From Blastococcus sp. DSM 46786 (GTDB taxonomy: Bacteria > Actinomycetota > Actinomycetes > Mycobacteriales > Geodermatophilaceae), in NCBI RefSeq assembly GCF_900109665.1, contig NZ_FOAO01000006.1:1-64000 (forward strand): DNA of 64,000 nucleotides, given 5' to 3'. Each line of letters opens with the position of its first letter. The first letter of the stretch is position 1. The notes below the pieces were generated by a model, which made no database searches, was not told the origin of the DNA, and saw nothing but the letters and a program-made list of their open reading frames with translations. The translations under genes were made by a program, and so were the position numbers. Of this stretch, positions 16,975 through 25,764 are shown piece by piece.

Positions 16975-18390
16975 GTGGCAGTACCCAGCTTCCTGGCTCG
17001 TGAGCGGATCATCGCCAAGCCAGGCTTCAACCGGTGGTTGATCCCACCCGCGGCGCTCGCCGTGCACCTGAGCATCGGCCAGGCCTACGCCACCAGCGTC
17101 TACAAGGTGGCGCTCGTCGAGCACTTCGACGCCAGCCTCACCGCGATCGGCATCATCTTCTCGCTGGCGATCGTCATGCTCGGCGTGTCCGCCGCGCTCT
17201 TCGGCACGTGGGTCGACAAGAACGGCCCCCGCGCCGCGATGGCCACCGCTGCCGTCTTCTGGTCGGCCGGCTTCCTCGTGGGCTCCCTCGGCATCTTCAC
17301 CAACCAGCTCTGGCTGGTCTACCTCGGCTACGGCGTCCTCGGCGGCATCGGCCTGGGCATCGGCTACATCTCGCCGGTCTCCACGCTGATCAAGTGGTTC
17401 CCCGACCGGCCGGGCCTGGCCACCGGCATGGCGATCATGGGCTTCGGTGGTGGCGCCATGGTGGCCTCGCCGCTGTCCCGCCAGCTGATGAACTGGTACG
17501 ACGAGGACTACACCGGTGCGGCCGGTGAGGTCGCCAGCGGCAACTCCGTCGCCCTCCTGTTCCTCACCCTCGGCCTGATCTACCTGGTCTTCATGCTGTT
17601 CGGCGCCCTCATCGTGCGGGTGCCCGCAGCCGACTGGCGGCCGCACGGCTTCGACCCGGCGACGGTCAAGCAGAAGGCCCTGGTCACGACCGAGAACGTC
17701 TCCGCCAGCAACGCGATCAAGACGCCGCAGTTCTGGCTGCTGTGGACGGTCCTGTTCTGCAACGTGACCGCGGGCATCGGCATCCTCGAGCAGGCCGCCC
17801 CGATGATCCAGGACTTCTTCCGCGAGGGCGGGACGTCCGCCGTGGCCGCCGCCGCCGCCGCCGGCTTCGTCGGGCTGCTGTCCCTGTTCAACATGGCCGG
17901 CCGCTTCGTGTGGTCCTCCACGTCGGACTACATCGGGCGCAAGCCGATCTACATGGTGTATCTCGGCGTCGGCATCGTCCTCTACATCGGGCTGGCCACC
18001 ATCGGCGCCAGCACCGTCTGGCTGTTCGTCGCGCTGGCCGCGGTGATCATCAGCTTCTACGGCGGTGGGTTCGCGACCGTCCCGGCGTACCTGCGCGACC
18101 TGTTCGGCACCTACCAGGTCGGCGCGATCCACGGCCGGCTGCTGACCGCGTGGGCGGCGGCGGGCATCGCCGGACCGCTCATCATCAACGGCATCCTCGA
18201 CGCGCAGGGGGAGCCGGGGAACCTGGTCGCCTCCGACTACCGGCCCGCCCTGTTCATCATGGTCGGCATCCTGGGCGTCGGCTTCGTCGCCAACCTGCTG
18301 ATCAAGCCGGTCTCCGAGAAGTACTTCGAGCCGAAGAACACCGACATCCCCACCGCTGCAGCGGAACCCGAGAGGAGCACCATCCGATGA
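16975..18390 (+). CDS. OFA-family MFS transporter (oxalate/formate antiporter type)
   Basis: 471 residues, twelve predicted membrane helices. It begins MAVPSFLARERIIAKPGFNRW, then IPPAALAVHLSIGQAYATSVY. The typical OFA features are the early IGQAYA segment, GYGVLGGIGLGIGYISPV, KWFPDRPGLATGMAIMGFGGG and, in the second half, GGGFATVPAYLRDLFG. OFA members exchange organic anions such as oxalate for formate. Substrate here is open; no oxalate enzyme lies nearby. GTG start at 16975, with GGAGG about ten bases before. It is directly followed by, and overlaps, a 48-codon partner gene. Confidence 0.85.
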   Translation: MAVPSFLARERIIAKPGFNRWLIPPAALAVHLSIGQAYATSVYKVALVEHFDASLTAIGIIFSLAIVMLGVSAALFGTWVDKNGPRAAMATAAVFWSAGFLVGSLGIFTNQLWLVYLGYGVLGGIGLGIGYISPVSTLIKWFPDRPGLATGMAIMGFGGGAMVASPLSRQLMNWYDEDYTGAAGEVASGNSVALLFLTLGLIYLVFMLFGALIVRVPAADWRPHGFDPATVKQKALVTTENVSASNAIKTPQFWLLWTVLFCNVTAGIGILEQAAPMIQDFFREGGTSAVAAAAAAGFVGLLSLFNMAGRFVWSSTSDYIGRKPIYMVYLGVGIVLYIGLATIGASTVWLFVALAAVIISFYGGGFATVPAYLRDLFGTYQVGAIHGRLLTAWAAAGIAGPLIINGILDAQGEPGNLVASDYRPALFIMVGILGVGFVANLLIKPVSEKYFEPKNTDIPTAAAEPERSTIR

Positions 18391-18533
18391 GCTCGACGTC
18401 CTCCACCGGTGAGCAGCCGGCCTCGAGCACCCCGGGGGGCTTCATCGCCTTCGCCTGGGCACTGGTCGGCATCCCGCTCGTCTACGGGCTGTACAACACC
18501 GTGAAGGCGGCCAGCGCCCTCTTCACCGGCTGA
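18387..18533 (+). CDS. Small subunit of the MFS transporter
   Basis: 48 residues, MSSTSSTGEQPASSTPGG then FIAFAWALVGIPLVYGLYNT (one membrane helix) and a short tail. Its ATG overlaps the transporter stop as ATGA and AGAGGAG lies just before, so it is strongly coupled. One-helix partners at the end of OFA-type transporters have been described only as MFS small subunits; what they do (stability, gating) is unknown. Confidence 0.7.
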   Translation: MSSTSSTGEQPASSTPGGFIAFAWALVGIPLVYGLYNTVKAASALFTG

Positions 18534-18552
18534 CCGCTCTTCAGCACCACCG

Positions 18553-18590
18553 GCGCCCCCGTCCGCATCCCGCGGGCGGGGGCGTCTGCC
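18553..18590 (+). terminator. Terminator after the transporter operon
   Basis: CGCCCCCG (18554-18561) pairs with CGGGGGCG (18577-18584), ending in GTCTG. It begins about 20 bases after the stop of the small subunit. Confidence 0.65.
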
Positions 18591-18629
18591 GTTCCGCGGT
18601 GTCGTGCCGAGTGGGGCCCGGGGGCTCCG

Positions 18630-18672
18630 CTCAGCCCGGGGACGGCTCCTGGCCGCGGTGTCGCCCGGAGGG
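18630..18672 (-). repeat. Tail-forming short repeat, copy A
   Basis: Shares CTCAGC at one end and CCTGGCCGCGGTG with CCGGAGG at the other with copies at 29745 and 30966. Its TCA is the stop codon of the SCP-like gene, so the element encodes the end of that protein. Confidence 0.5.
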
Positions 18673-19047
18673 TGACAGAGGGCGCAGCGGCAGGTGGGCG
18701 CCGAGATCGGCGCGGTTGCCGCTCGCGCTGACCCCGCCCTCGGCGAGCGCCTCGTCCCAGGTGACCTGACCGGTGGCCAGCCGCAGCCAGGTGGCGGCAT
18801 CGGTCTCCACCACGTTGGGCGGGGTGCCCCGGGTGTGCCGCGGCCCCTCGATGCACTGCACGGCGACGAACGGGGGCACCCGCAGTTCCACGGAGCGGCC
18901 CGGCACCTGCTGGGCCAGCCAGCGGGCGCTCGTCTTCACCGCCGCACCCAGCACCGCCCGGGGCGGCTGCTCGGCCTCGCCCGCCAGCCAGGCCCGCACC
19001 GGGTCGACCACCGCCCGCAGCTCGTCGGCCGGGATGGGGGCCGGCAT
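18631..19047 (-). CDS. Sterol-carrier-family (SCP-like) protein
   Basis: 138 residues. The sequence [48 protein letters not shown] and [15 protein letters not shown] is that of the small SCP-like fold common in actinobacteria, also fused to maleylpyruvate-isomerase-type proteins. A hydrophobic ligand is assumed for the fold; no substrate is known. ATG 19047 overlaps the purL stop by one base (TGATG). The position next to purL is conserved in mycobacteria, though a link to purines is unproven. The last 14 codons lie in a short repeated element (see findings), so the C-terminal tail differs from homologues. Confidence 0.7.
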   Translation of the reverse strand: MPAPIPADELRAVVDPVRAWLAGEAEQPPRAVLGAAVKTSARWLAQQVPGRSVELRVPPFVAVQCIEGPRHTRGTPPNVVETDAATWLRLATGQVTWDEALAEGGVSASGNRADLGAHLPLRPLSPSGRHRGQEPSPG

Positions 19048-21413
19048 CAGGAGGTCGGGACGGTGCCCGCCGGAACGGTGCCGACCGCGTCCTCGGGCGC
19101 TCCGAACAGCGCCGGCAGGGTGGCGCTCCAGGTGGCCCGCAGCTCGTCCAGCGGCAGCTCGGCCAGCCCGTCGACCGACAGCGCATCGCCACCGGTGGTC
19201 CCGAGCTCGGTCACCGGCACGCCGGCCCACCGCGCGGTGGTCTTCACCCCACCCGGATCGGTCGTGGTGACGACGACGCGCGCCGTCGACTCGCTGAACA
19301 GCGCGGTGAACGGGTCCTCGCCCAGCTCGAGGCGGGCGCCGACGCCGTGGCGCAGCGCCGACTCGGCCAGCGCCTGGGCGAGACCGCCGTCGGCCAGGTC
19401 GTGCGCGGAGCCGACCAAGCCTGCCTTCGCCAGCGCGGCGAGGAGGTCGGCGAGCGTGCGCTCCGCCGCCAGGTCCACCGCCGGCGGCCGCCCGCCGAGG
19501 TGGCCGTGCAGGACCGACGCCCACGCCGAGCCGCCGAACTCCGGCCGCGTCTCGCCAAGCAGCAGCACCGTCTCCCCCACCGCCCGCCATCCGCTGGGCA
19601 CCCGGGTGCGGACGTCCTCGTGCACACCGAGCACACCGATGACCGGCGTCGGGTTGATGGCGACGTCGCCGGTCTGGTTGTAGAGGCTCACGTTGCCGCC
19701 GGTGACCGGAAGGCCGAGCTCGCGGCAGGCGTCGGCCAGGCCGCGGACGGCCTCGGCGAACTGCCACATGACCTCGGGGTTCTCCGGGGAGCCGAAATTG
19801 AGGCAGTTGGTGACGGCGAGGGGCTTCGCGCCGGAGACGGCGACGTTGCGGTAGGCCTCGGCCAGGTTGAGCTGCGCGCCGGTGTAGGGATCGAGCCGCG
19901 CGTAGCGGCCGTTGCCGTCGAGCGAGAGGGCGATGCCGCGGTGGCTCTGCTCGTCGATGCGCACCACGCCGGCGTCGTCGGGCTGCGCCAGGACGGTGTT
20001 GCCGCGGACGTAGCGGTCGTACTGCTCGGTGATCCAGGTCTTGTCCGCGCCGTCCGGGCTGCTGACGACGGCCAGCCAGTGCGCCTGGAGCTCCTCGGGC
20101 GTGGTGGGGCGGGGCAGCCCGGCGGCGTCGTCGGCCTGGAGCGCGTCCAGGTCGGCGGGGCGGGCCATCGGCCGCTCGTACACCGGGCCCTCGTGGGCGA
20201 CGGTGCGCGGCGGGACGTCGACGATCCGCTCGCCGTGCCAGTCGACGGTGAGCCGCGCGCCGTCGGTGACCTCACCGATGACGGTGGCCAGCACGTCCCA
20301 CTTCGCGCAGACCGCGAGGAAGGCATCCACCTTGCCCGGCTCGACGATCGCGCACATGCGTTCCTGCGACTCGCTCATCAGGATCTCGGCGGGCGTCAGC
20401 GTGGAGTCGCGCAGCGGGACGGTGTCGAGGTCGACGTGCATGCCGCCGGTGCCGGCGCTGGCGAGCTCGGAGGTCGCGCAGGACAGCCCGGCGCCGCCGA
20501 GGTCCTGGATCCCGGTGACGAGGTCCTGGGCGAAGATCTCCAGGCAGGCCTCGATGAGCAGCTTCTCGGTGAACGCCGCGCCCACCTGGACGCTGGGGCG
20601 CTTGGCCGGGCCCTCGGCGTCGAACGTCTCGCTGGCCAGCACGCTCACGCCGCCGATGCCGTCGCCGCCGGTGCGGGCGCCGAACAGGATGACCTTGTTG
20701 CCCGCGCCCTCGGCCTTCGCCAGCCGGACGTCCTCGTGCTTCATGACGCCGACGCACAGGGCGTTGACCAGGGGGTTGCCGGCGTAGCAGTCGTCGAAGA
20801 GCACCTCGCCGCCGATGTTGGGCAGCCCCAGGCAGTTGCCGTAGCCCCCGACGCCGGCGACGACGCCGGGCAGCACGCGAGCGGTGTCGGGGGCGTCGGC
20901 GCGGCCGAAGCGCAGCGAGTCCATGACCGCGACCGGGCGGGCGCCCATGGTCAGGATGTCGCGCACGATGCCACCCACACCGGTGGCCGCGCCCTGGTAG
21001 GGCTCGACGTAGCTCGGGTGGTTGTGGCTCTCCACCTTGAAGGTGACCGCGTAGCCGTCGCCGACGTCGACGACGCCCGCGTTCTCGCCGATGCCGACGA
21101 GCAGCGCGTCGCTGGGCGGGAGGTCGCCGAACCGGCGCAGGTGCACCTTGCTGGACTTGTAGGAGCAGTGCTCGCTCCACATGACCGAGTACATCGCCAG
21201 CTCCGCCGTCGTGGGGCGGCGGCCGAGGATGCCCTTGATCCGGGCGTACTCGTCGGCCTCGAGCCCGAGCTCGGCGTAGGGCTGCTCGTCGTCCGGCGTG
21301 CTCGCGGCGAGCTCGACGGTGTCCAGCCGGTGGGCCAGCCGGCCGGGGCCGGTGTCGAGCTCGGAGAGCCCTGCGGTGGCGCTGGCCCGGCCCGCCGTTC
21401 CGTCGTCGCTCAC
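19047..21413 (-). CDS. purL: Phosphoribosylformylglycinamidine synthase, large subunit
   Basis: 788 residues, the small (separate subunit) type of PurL. With PurQ and PurS it turns FGAR into FGAM using ATP and glutamine. Seen: [52 protein letters not shown] and [16 protein letters not shown] 21413 overlaps the purQ stop as GTGA; the SCP-like gene follows with one-base overlap. Middle gene of the purS-purQ-purL unit. Confidence 0.97.
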   Translation of the reverse strand: MSDDGTAGRASATAGLSELDTGPGRLAHRLDTVELAASTPDDEQPYAELGLEADEYARIKGILGRRPTTAELAMYSVMWSEHCSYKSSKVHLRRFGDLPPSDALLVGIGENAGVVDVGDGYAVTFKVESHNHPSYVEPYQGAATGVGGIVRDILTMGARPVAVMDSLRFGRADAPDTARVLPGVVAGVGGYGNCLGLPNIGGEVLFDDCYAGNPLVNALCVGVMKHEDVRLAKAEGAGNKVILFGARTGGDGIGGVSVLASETFDAEGPAKRPSVQVGAAFTEKLLIEACLEIFAQDLVTGIQDLGGAGLSCATSELASAGTGGMHVDLDTVPLRDSTLTPAEILMSESQERMCAIVEPGKVDAFLAVCAKWDVLATVIGEVTDGARLTVDWHGERIVDVPPRTVAHEGPVYERPMARPADLDALQADDAAGLPRPTTPEELQAHWLAVVSSPDGADKTWITEQYDRYVRGNTVLAQPDDAGVVRIDEQSHRGIALSLDGNGRYARLDPYTGAQLNLAEAYRNVAVSGAKPLAVTNCLNFGSPENPEVMWQFAEAVRGLADACRELGLPVTGGNVSLYNQTGDVAINPTPVIGVLGVHEDVRTRVPSGWRAVGETVLLLGETRPEFGGSAWASVLHGHLGGRPPAVDLAAERTLADLLAALAKAGLVGSAHDLADGGLAQALAESALRHGVGARLELGEDPFTALFSESTARVVVTTTDPGGVKTTARWAGVPVTELGTTGGDALSVDGLAELPLDELRATWSATLPALFGAPEDAVGTVPAGTVPTS

Positions 21414-22081
21414 GCGTTCACGACCGCCTTCAGGACGCTGGTGAAGAAGCCGAGGCCGTCGGTCGACGGCCCGGTGAGGTCCTCGATCGCGTGCTCGGGG
21501 TGCGGCATGAGCCCCACGACGCGCCCGTTCTCGCTGGTGACACCGGCGATGTCGCGGCTGGAGCCGTTCGGGTTGCCGCCCTCGTAGCGGAACACCACCC
21601 GGCCCTCGCCCTCGAGCCGGTCGAGGTCGGCGTCGGCGGCCACGTAGCGGCCCTCGCCGTTCTTGACCGGGATGACGATGCGCTGGCCGGTCTCGTAGTC
21701 CTGCGTCCAGGCGGTGTCGGCGCGCTCGACGGCCAGCACCTGGTCGCGGTTGCGGAAGTGCAGGTGGCTGTTGCGGGTGAGCGCCCCGGGCAGCAGGCCC
21801 GCCTCGCAGAGCACCTGGAAACCGTTGCAGATGCCCAGCACCGGCAGGCCGCCGTTCGCCGCGGCCACGACGTCCTGCATCAGGGGCGAGCGGGCGGCGA
21901 TGGCACCGGCGCGCAGGTAGTCGCCGTAGGAGAAGCCCCCGGGGAGGACGACGGCGTCGACGCCCCGCAGATCGTGGTCGGCGTGCCAGAGGGCGACCGG
22001 CTCGCCACCGGCCAGCCGTACCGCGCGCGCGGCGTCGACGTCGTCCAGGGAGCCCGGGAAGGTGATGACACCGATGCGCAT
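21410..22081 (-). CDS. purQ: Phosphoribosylformylglycinamidine synthase, glutaminase subunit
   Basis: 223 residues. Class I glutamine amidotransferase feeding ammonia to PurL. The nucleophile is in [11 protein letters not shown], the oxyanion stretch in [17 protein letters not shown], and the catalytic His/Glu in [13 protein letters not shown] 22081 follows the purS stop by four bases. All catalytic residues are present. Confidence 0.97.
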   Translation of the reverse strand: MRIGVITFPGSLDDVDAARAVRLAGGEPVALWHADHDLRGVDAVVLPGGFSYGDYLRAGAIAARSPLMQDVVAAANGGLPVLGICNGFQVLCEAGLLPGALTRNSHLHFRNRDQVLAVERADTAWTQDYETGQRIVIPVKNGEGRYVAADADLDRLEGEGRVVFRYEGGNPNGSSRDIAGVTSENGRVVGLMPHPEHAIEDLTGPSTDGLGFFTSVLKAVVNA

Positions 22082-22085
22082 GGCT

Positions 22086-22322
22086 TCAGGCTCCCAGGTG
22101 CAGCTCGACGTCCTCGATCACCGGGTTCGCCAGCAGCGTCTCGGCGATCTGCTTCAGCTCGGCCTCGTCGGGTGTCCCGTCGACCTCGAGCACGAAGTGC
22201 TTGCCCTGGCGGACGCTCCGGATGGAATCGTGGCCGAGCCGGCCGAGCGCGCCGAGCACCGCCTGACCCTGGGGGTCGCTGATCTCCGGCTTCAAGACGA
22301 CGTCGACGACCACGCGGGACAC
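22086..22322 (-). CDS. purS: Phosphoribosylformylglycinamidine synthase, PurS subunit
   Basis: 78 residues, matching PurS, the small protein that bridges PurQ and PurL. Motifs: [56 protein letters not shown] 22322 lies seven bases after TAGGCT (22330-22335), so the purS-purQ-purL message probably starts at this codon without a leader. Confidence 0.95.
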   Translation of the reverse strand: MSRVVVDVVLKPEISDPQGQAVLGALGRLGHDSIRSVRQGKHFVLEVDGTPDEAELKQIAETLLANPVIEDVELHLGA

Positions 22323-22389
22323 GCCGCCGAGCCTACCGGGGCGGCTCACCCACCCGGCGTGAGCCTGCTCTCCCCGCCCACCGCCTCGC

Positions 22390-22446
22390 CGAGTGCGACG
22401 AACTCGTGGCCATCGCGGCCCGATAACCACGAGTTCGTCGCACTCG
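22390..22446. repeat. Palindromic element, copy 1 (next to the DUF559 gene)
   Basis: Arms of 20 bases (22390-22409 and 22427-22446; core TGCGACGAACTCGTGG) around a 17-base loop that itself holds ATCG/CGAT. It ends three bases before the stop codon of the DUF559 gene. A second copy with the same core arm and the same loop length stands before that gene at 23390. Confidence 0.85.
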
Positions 22447-22449
22447 CCG

Positions 22450-23331
22450 TCAGTGGCCGGTCAGCACGCGGGTCAGCAACCGGAGAACCGCCGCTTGGCG
22501 CCCCAGGACGTCCGCTGAGCTGAACCGCAGAACCTGCCAGCCGGCCAGCACGATCGCGTTCTGCCGGCGCAGGTCGTTGACGAAGACCCGCCGCTCGCGG
22601 TGCACGTCGCCGTCGAACTCCACCAGCACCCGCCGCTCCGGCCAGGCCATGTCGACGGCCGCGAGGAAGCGGCCCCGCTCGTCACGGACCTCGTGCTGGA
22701 GAACCGGGCACGGCAGTCCCGCGTCGAGGATCGCCCACCGGAGGACCGACTCCATGGGGGAGCCCGCACGGCGGTCGCCCCGTCCCATCACCGCCCGCGC
22801 GCGAGCGGCTCCCCGCCGTCCGCGGTAGCGCCGGACGGCGTGCGCGAACTGGTCGGCCGGGTAGCCCTGGGCGAGCAGTTGGTCGGTGACCGCAAGGAGC
22901 GCCGCAGGCGGCACCACACCGGCGAGGTCGATCCAGGTCCGGCTGGGCGAGGTCACGAGCAGGCCGTCGATGCGCCGCGTCTCGGGGGCGGGCACGACCG
23001 AGGCGTGGATTACCCGGTCCGCCCGCGATCGGACACGGGCACCCGGCGGCACGGTGAGGTGCACCCGCCGGTCGTCGTCGACCAGCGGGACCTCGAGGTC
23101 CCACAGCTCCGCCGCCGTCCGGTGGCTGAGCACCGAGCCGGCGGGAGCACCCAGGAGGACGGCGTCGATGCGCTGCCGCAGCATCCATCCCGCATCTCGC
23201 GGCAGGTACGTGTCCCTCGACGTCCGGATGATTCCGTCATGCCGTAGCTGCCAGTCGCTCACCCCGGTCGAGCGGGCTCCACGTCGGTCGGTCGGCGCGT
23301 GGATGCGCGGCGGGACGGGCGGGGTCGGCAC
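22450..23331 (-). CDS. DUF559 nuclease-like protein with AbiEi-like N-terminus
   Basis: 293 residues from GTG 23331. The C-terminal third (MESVLRWAILDAGLPCP, LAAVDMAWPERRVLVEFDGD, HRERRVFVNDLRRQNAIVLAG, WQVLRFSSADVL) is a DUF559 domain, a relative of Vsr/PD-(D/E)xK endonucleases, with the Glu, Asp and EFDGD acids present. The N-terminal 100 residues (WQLRHDGIIRTSRDTYLPRDA, VLSHRTAAELWDLEVPL) resemble the winged-helix domain of AbiEi antitoxins, with no toxin partner nearby. It splits purC from purS and lies between two copies of one palindrome, so it looks like an inserted unit. Real function unknown; defence or element maintenance are both guesses. Confidence 0.7.
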   Translation of the reverse strand: MPTPPVPPRIHAPTDRRGARSTGVSDWQLRHDGIIRTSRDTYLPRDAGWMLRQRIDAVLLGAPAGSVLSHRTAAELWDLEVPLVDDDRRVHLTVPPGARVRSRADRVIHASVVPAPETRRIDGLLVTSPSRTWIDLAGVVPPAALLAVTDQLLAQGYPADQFAHAVRRYRGRRGAARARAVMGRGDRRAGSPMESVLRWAILDAGLPCPVLQHEVRDERGRFLAAVDMAWPERRVLVEFDGDVHRERRVFVNDLRRQNAIVLAGWQVLRFSSADVLGRQAAVLRLLTRVLTGH

Positions 23332-23389
23332 CCGGGCAGCCTGCCCGGACGCCGCGAAGGCCCGCTGGCGTCGTCCACAGGCGAACCGG

Positions 23390-23440
23390 GTGCGACGAAC
23401 TCGTGGCGATCAGCGGCTGATGGCCACGAGTTCGTCGCAC
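23390..23440. repeat. Palindromic element, copy 2 (upstream of the DUF559 gene)
   Basis: Arms of 17 bases (23390-23406 and 23424-23440, core TGCGACGAACTCGTGG identical to copy 1) around a 17-base loop with ATCAG/CTGAT. The two copies are 1 kb apart and bracket the DUF559 gene. Confidence 0.85.
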
Positions 23441-23450
23441 TCGCGGCGGA

Positions 23451-23504
23451 GCACGGCGGGGTGGCGGGGCGGAGCACGGCGGGGCGGGGCGGGGCGGGGC
23501 GGGT
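23451..23504. repeat. GGGGC tandem run
   Basis: A short low-complexity run: two copies of GCACGGCGGGG followed by four to five GGGGC units, ending at the purC stop codon. The plus strand could form a G-quadruplex. Confidence 0.6.
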
Positions 23505-24361
23505 CAGGCGAAGGTCTGGCCGGTGAGGCGCTCGTAGGCGGTCACGTAGCGCTCGCGGGTGGCGGCGACGACGTCCTCCGGCAGCTCGGGCGGCTCGGAC
23601 ACGCGGTCCCATCCCGAGGAGGTCAGCCAGTCGCGGACGAACTGCTTGTCGTACGACGGCTGCACCGCACCCGGCGACCACGTGTCGGCCGGCCAGAAGC
23701 GCGACGAGTCGGGGGTGAGCACCTCGTCGCCCAGGACGAGGGAGTCCCCCGCCGCCCCGAACTCGAACTTGGTGTCGGCCAGCACGATCCCGGCGTCGGC
23801 GGCGATCTCCGCACCCCGCCGGTACAGCGCGAGGGTCAGCTCACGCAGCTGCTCGGCCCGTTCGGCGCTCACCAGCGCGATCACCCGGGCGAAGTCGATC
23901 GCCTCGTCGTGCTCACCGATCTCCGCCTTGGTCGACGGCGTGAACACCGGCTCGGGCAGCCGCGAACCCTCGACCAGCCCGGCGGGCAGCGGGACGTCGC
24001 GGATCGAGCCGGTCCGCTCGTACTCCTTCGTCCCCGAGCCCGACAGGTAGCCGCGGGCCACGCACTCGACGGGGAGCATCGCCAGCCGCCGCACGAGCAT
24101 CGCGCGACCGGCGACGCCGGAAGGCACCTCCGACGCCGAGACCAGGTGGTGGGCCGCCCCGAACGACGCCAGCACCGGCGCCAGCTGCTCGAACCACCAC
24201 ACCGACAGCCGGGTCAGCACGGCGCCCTTGTCCGGGATCGGCGTGGGCAGCACCCGGTCGTAGGCCGAGATGCGGTCCGACGCGACCAGCAGCAGCCGGT
24301 CGGGGCCGGCGTCGTAGATCTCCCGCACCTTGCCGCGGGCCACCAGCGGGAGGTCCACCAT
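23504..24361 (-). CDS. purC: SAICAR synthetase
   Basis: 285 residues. Joins aspartate to CAIR with ATP, step eight of purine synthesis. Motifs: [53 protein letters not shown] and [14 protein letters not shown] 24361 shares one base with the purB stop (TGATG); a GTG three bases upstream is an alternative start. Transcribed after purB. Confidence 0.96.
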   Translation of the reverse strand: MVDLPLVARGKVREIYDAGPDRLLLVASDRISAYDRVLPTPIPDKGAVLTRLSVWWFEQLAPVLASFGAAHHLVSASEVPSGVAGRAMLVRRLAMLPVECVARGYLSGSGTKEYERTGSIRDVPLPAGLVEGSRLPEPVFTPSTKAEIGEHDEAIDFARVIALVSAERAEQLRELTLALYRRGAEIAADAGIVLADTKFEFGAAGDSLVLGDEVLTPDSSRFWPADTWSPGAVQPSYDKQFVRDWLTSSGWDRVSEPPELPEDVVAATRERYVTAYERLTGQTFA

Positions 24362-25668
24362 CACGTGAGCGCCGCCAGCCGGTCGAAGAGCGGACCGAGG
24401 TTCGCCACGTACTTCTCCGGCCGGCAGATCTCGTCCAGCCGCCCCTCGTCCAGCGTCACGCCCGAGGACGACGCCCGGGCCCGCAGCGTCTCCCGGAACG
24501 GGACACCGCTGTTCCACGTCTCCATCGCCGCCGACTGGACCAGGGCGTAGGCGTCCTCGCGCGACTGCCCGCTCTCCACCAGCTCCAGCAGCACCGAGGA
24601 GGTGTAGATCAGCCCGCCGGTGGACTCCAGGTTCGCCCGCATGCGCTCGGCGTCCGCCACCAGGTTCTCCACCAAGCCCGCGGTCAGGTGCAGCAGGTAG
24701 TCGGTGGTGATCGCGGCGTCGGGCAGGAACACCCGCTCGGTCGAGGAGTGCGAGATGTCGCGCTCGTGCCAGAGCGGGATGCCCTCCATGACCGGCACGA
24801 TCGCCGCCCGCACCACCCGCGCGAGCCCGGCGATGCGCTCGGAGCGGATCGGGTTCTTCTTGTGCGGCATCGCGCTCGAGCCCTTCTGGCCCGACCCGAA
24901 CGCCTCGGAGAGCTCGCGCACCTCGGTGCGCTGGCCGTGCCGCACCTCCAGGGCGATCGCCTCGCAGACGGTGGCGATGATCGCCAGCGCGGAGACCCAC
25001 TCGCTGATCGAGTCGCGCAGCACCACCTGGGTGGAGGCGTCGGCGGGACGCAGGTCCAGCGCCTCGGCGACCGCGACCTCGACCGAGGGGTCGATCAGCG
25101 AGTACGTGCCGACGGCGCCGGAGATGGCGACGACGCCGACGCGCTCGCGGGCGGCCCGCAGCCGGTCACGTGACCGGGCCGCGGCGAAGGCCAGGTCGGC
25201 GATCCGGTGCCCCCACACGTCCGGCTCGGCGTGCACGCCGTGGGTACGGCCCACCTTGATGGTCCCGCGGTGCGCCAGGCCGTGGTCGCGCAGCGCCGCC
25301 ACGAGCCGGTCGGCCTTGGCCAGCAGGATGTCGGTCGCCTCGGTGAGCTGCACGGCGAGCGCGGTGTCCAGGAGGTCCGACGACGTCATGCCGTGGTGCA
25401 CGAAGGCGGCGGCCGAGCGCGGCTCGGTGTTGTCGGCCCACGCGGTGAGGAAGGCGATGACGTCGTGCTGCGTCGTCTCCTCGATCTCCGCGACCCGCTC
25501 GGCCGTGGGCGGGGGCGCGTTCCGCACCGGCTCCACGACGTCGGCGGGCACGCGGCCGGCCGCGGCGTGCGCCTCCAGGACGAGCGTCTCGACGCGGCAC
25601 CACAGCTCGTACTTGTGGGCGTCGCTCCAGACCCGGCCCATCTCGGGGAGGGTGTAGCGCTCGATCAT
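24361..25668 (-). CDS. purB: Adenylosuccinate lyase
   Basis: 435 residues. Splits fumarate from SAICAR and from adenylosuccinate, so it serves both IMP and AMP formation. The fumarase-family signature is [17 protein letters not shown]; also [14 protein letters not shown] and [20 protein letters not shown] 25668 ([16 protein letters not shown]) matches the family start, so the six codons before it are dropped. First gene of purB-purC; divergent from the AI-2E-type transporter. Confidence 0.96.
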   Translation of the reverse strand: MIERYTLPEMGRVWSDAHKYELWCRVETLVLEAHAAAGRVPADVVEPVRNAPPPTAERVAEIEETTQHDVIAFLTAWADNTEPRSAAAFVHHGMTSSDLLDTALAVQLTEATDILLAKADRLVAALRDHGLAHRGTIKVGRTHGVHAEPDVWGHRIADLAFAAARSRDRLRAARERVGVVAISGAVGTYSLIDPSVEVAVAEALDLRPADASTQVVLRDSISEWVSALAIIATVCEAIALEVRHGQRTEVRELSEAFGSGQKGSSAMPHKKNPIRSERIAGLARVVRAAIVPVMEGIPLWHERDISHSSTERVFLPDAAITTDYLLHLTAGLVENLVADAERMRANLESTGGLIYTSSVLLELVESGQSREDAYALVQSAAMETWNSGVPFRETLRARASSSGVTLDEGRLDEICRPEKYVANLGPLFDRLAALT

Positions 25669-25725
25669 GCGGGTACCGCCCGCCACCGGTCAGCTCGTCG
25701 CAGCACGGGGACAGTCTCCCGCAGG

Positions 25726-25763
25726 GCTAGCGTGACACGAACGGCCCCCTACCGGAGGTGATC
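25726..25763 (+). promoter_or_regulatory. -10 box and strong ribosome site of the AI-2E-type transporter
   Basis: TAGCGT (25726-25731) is a plausible -10 box. GGAGGTGATC at 25754-25763 is a full complement to the 3' end of 16S rRNA, right before ATG 25765, and the best ribosome site in the window. Confidence 0.6.
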
Positions 25764-25764
25764 G

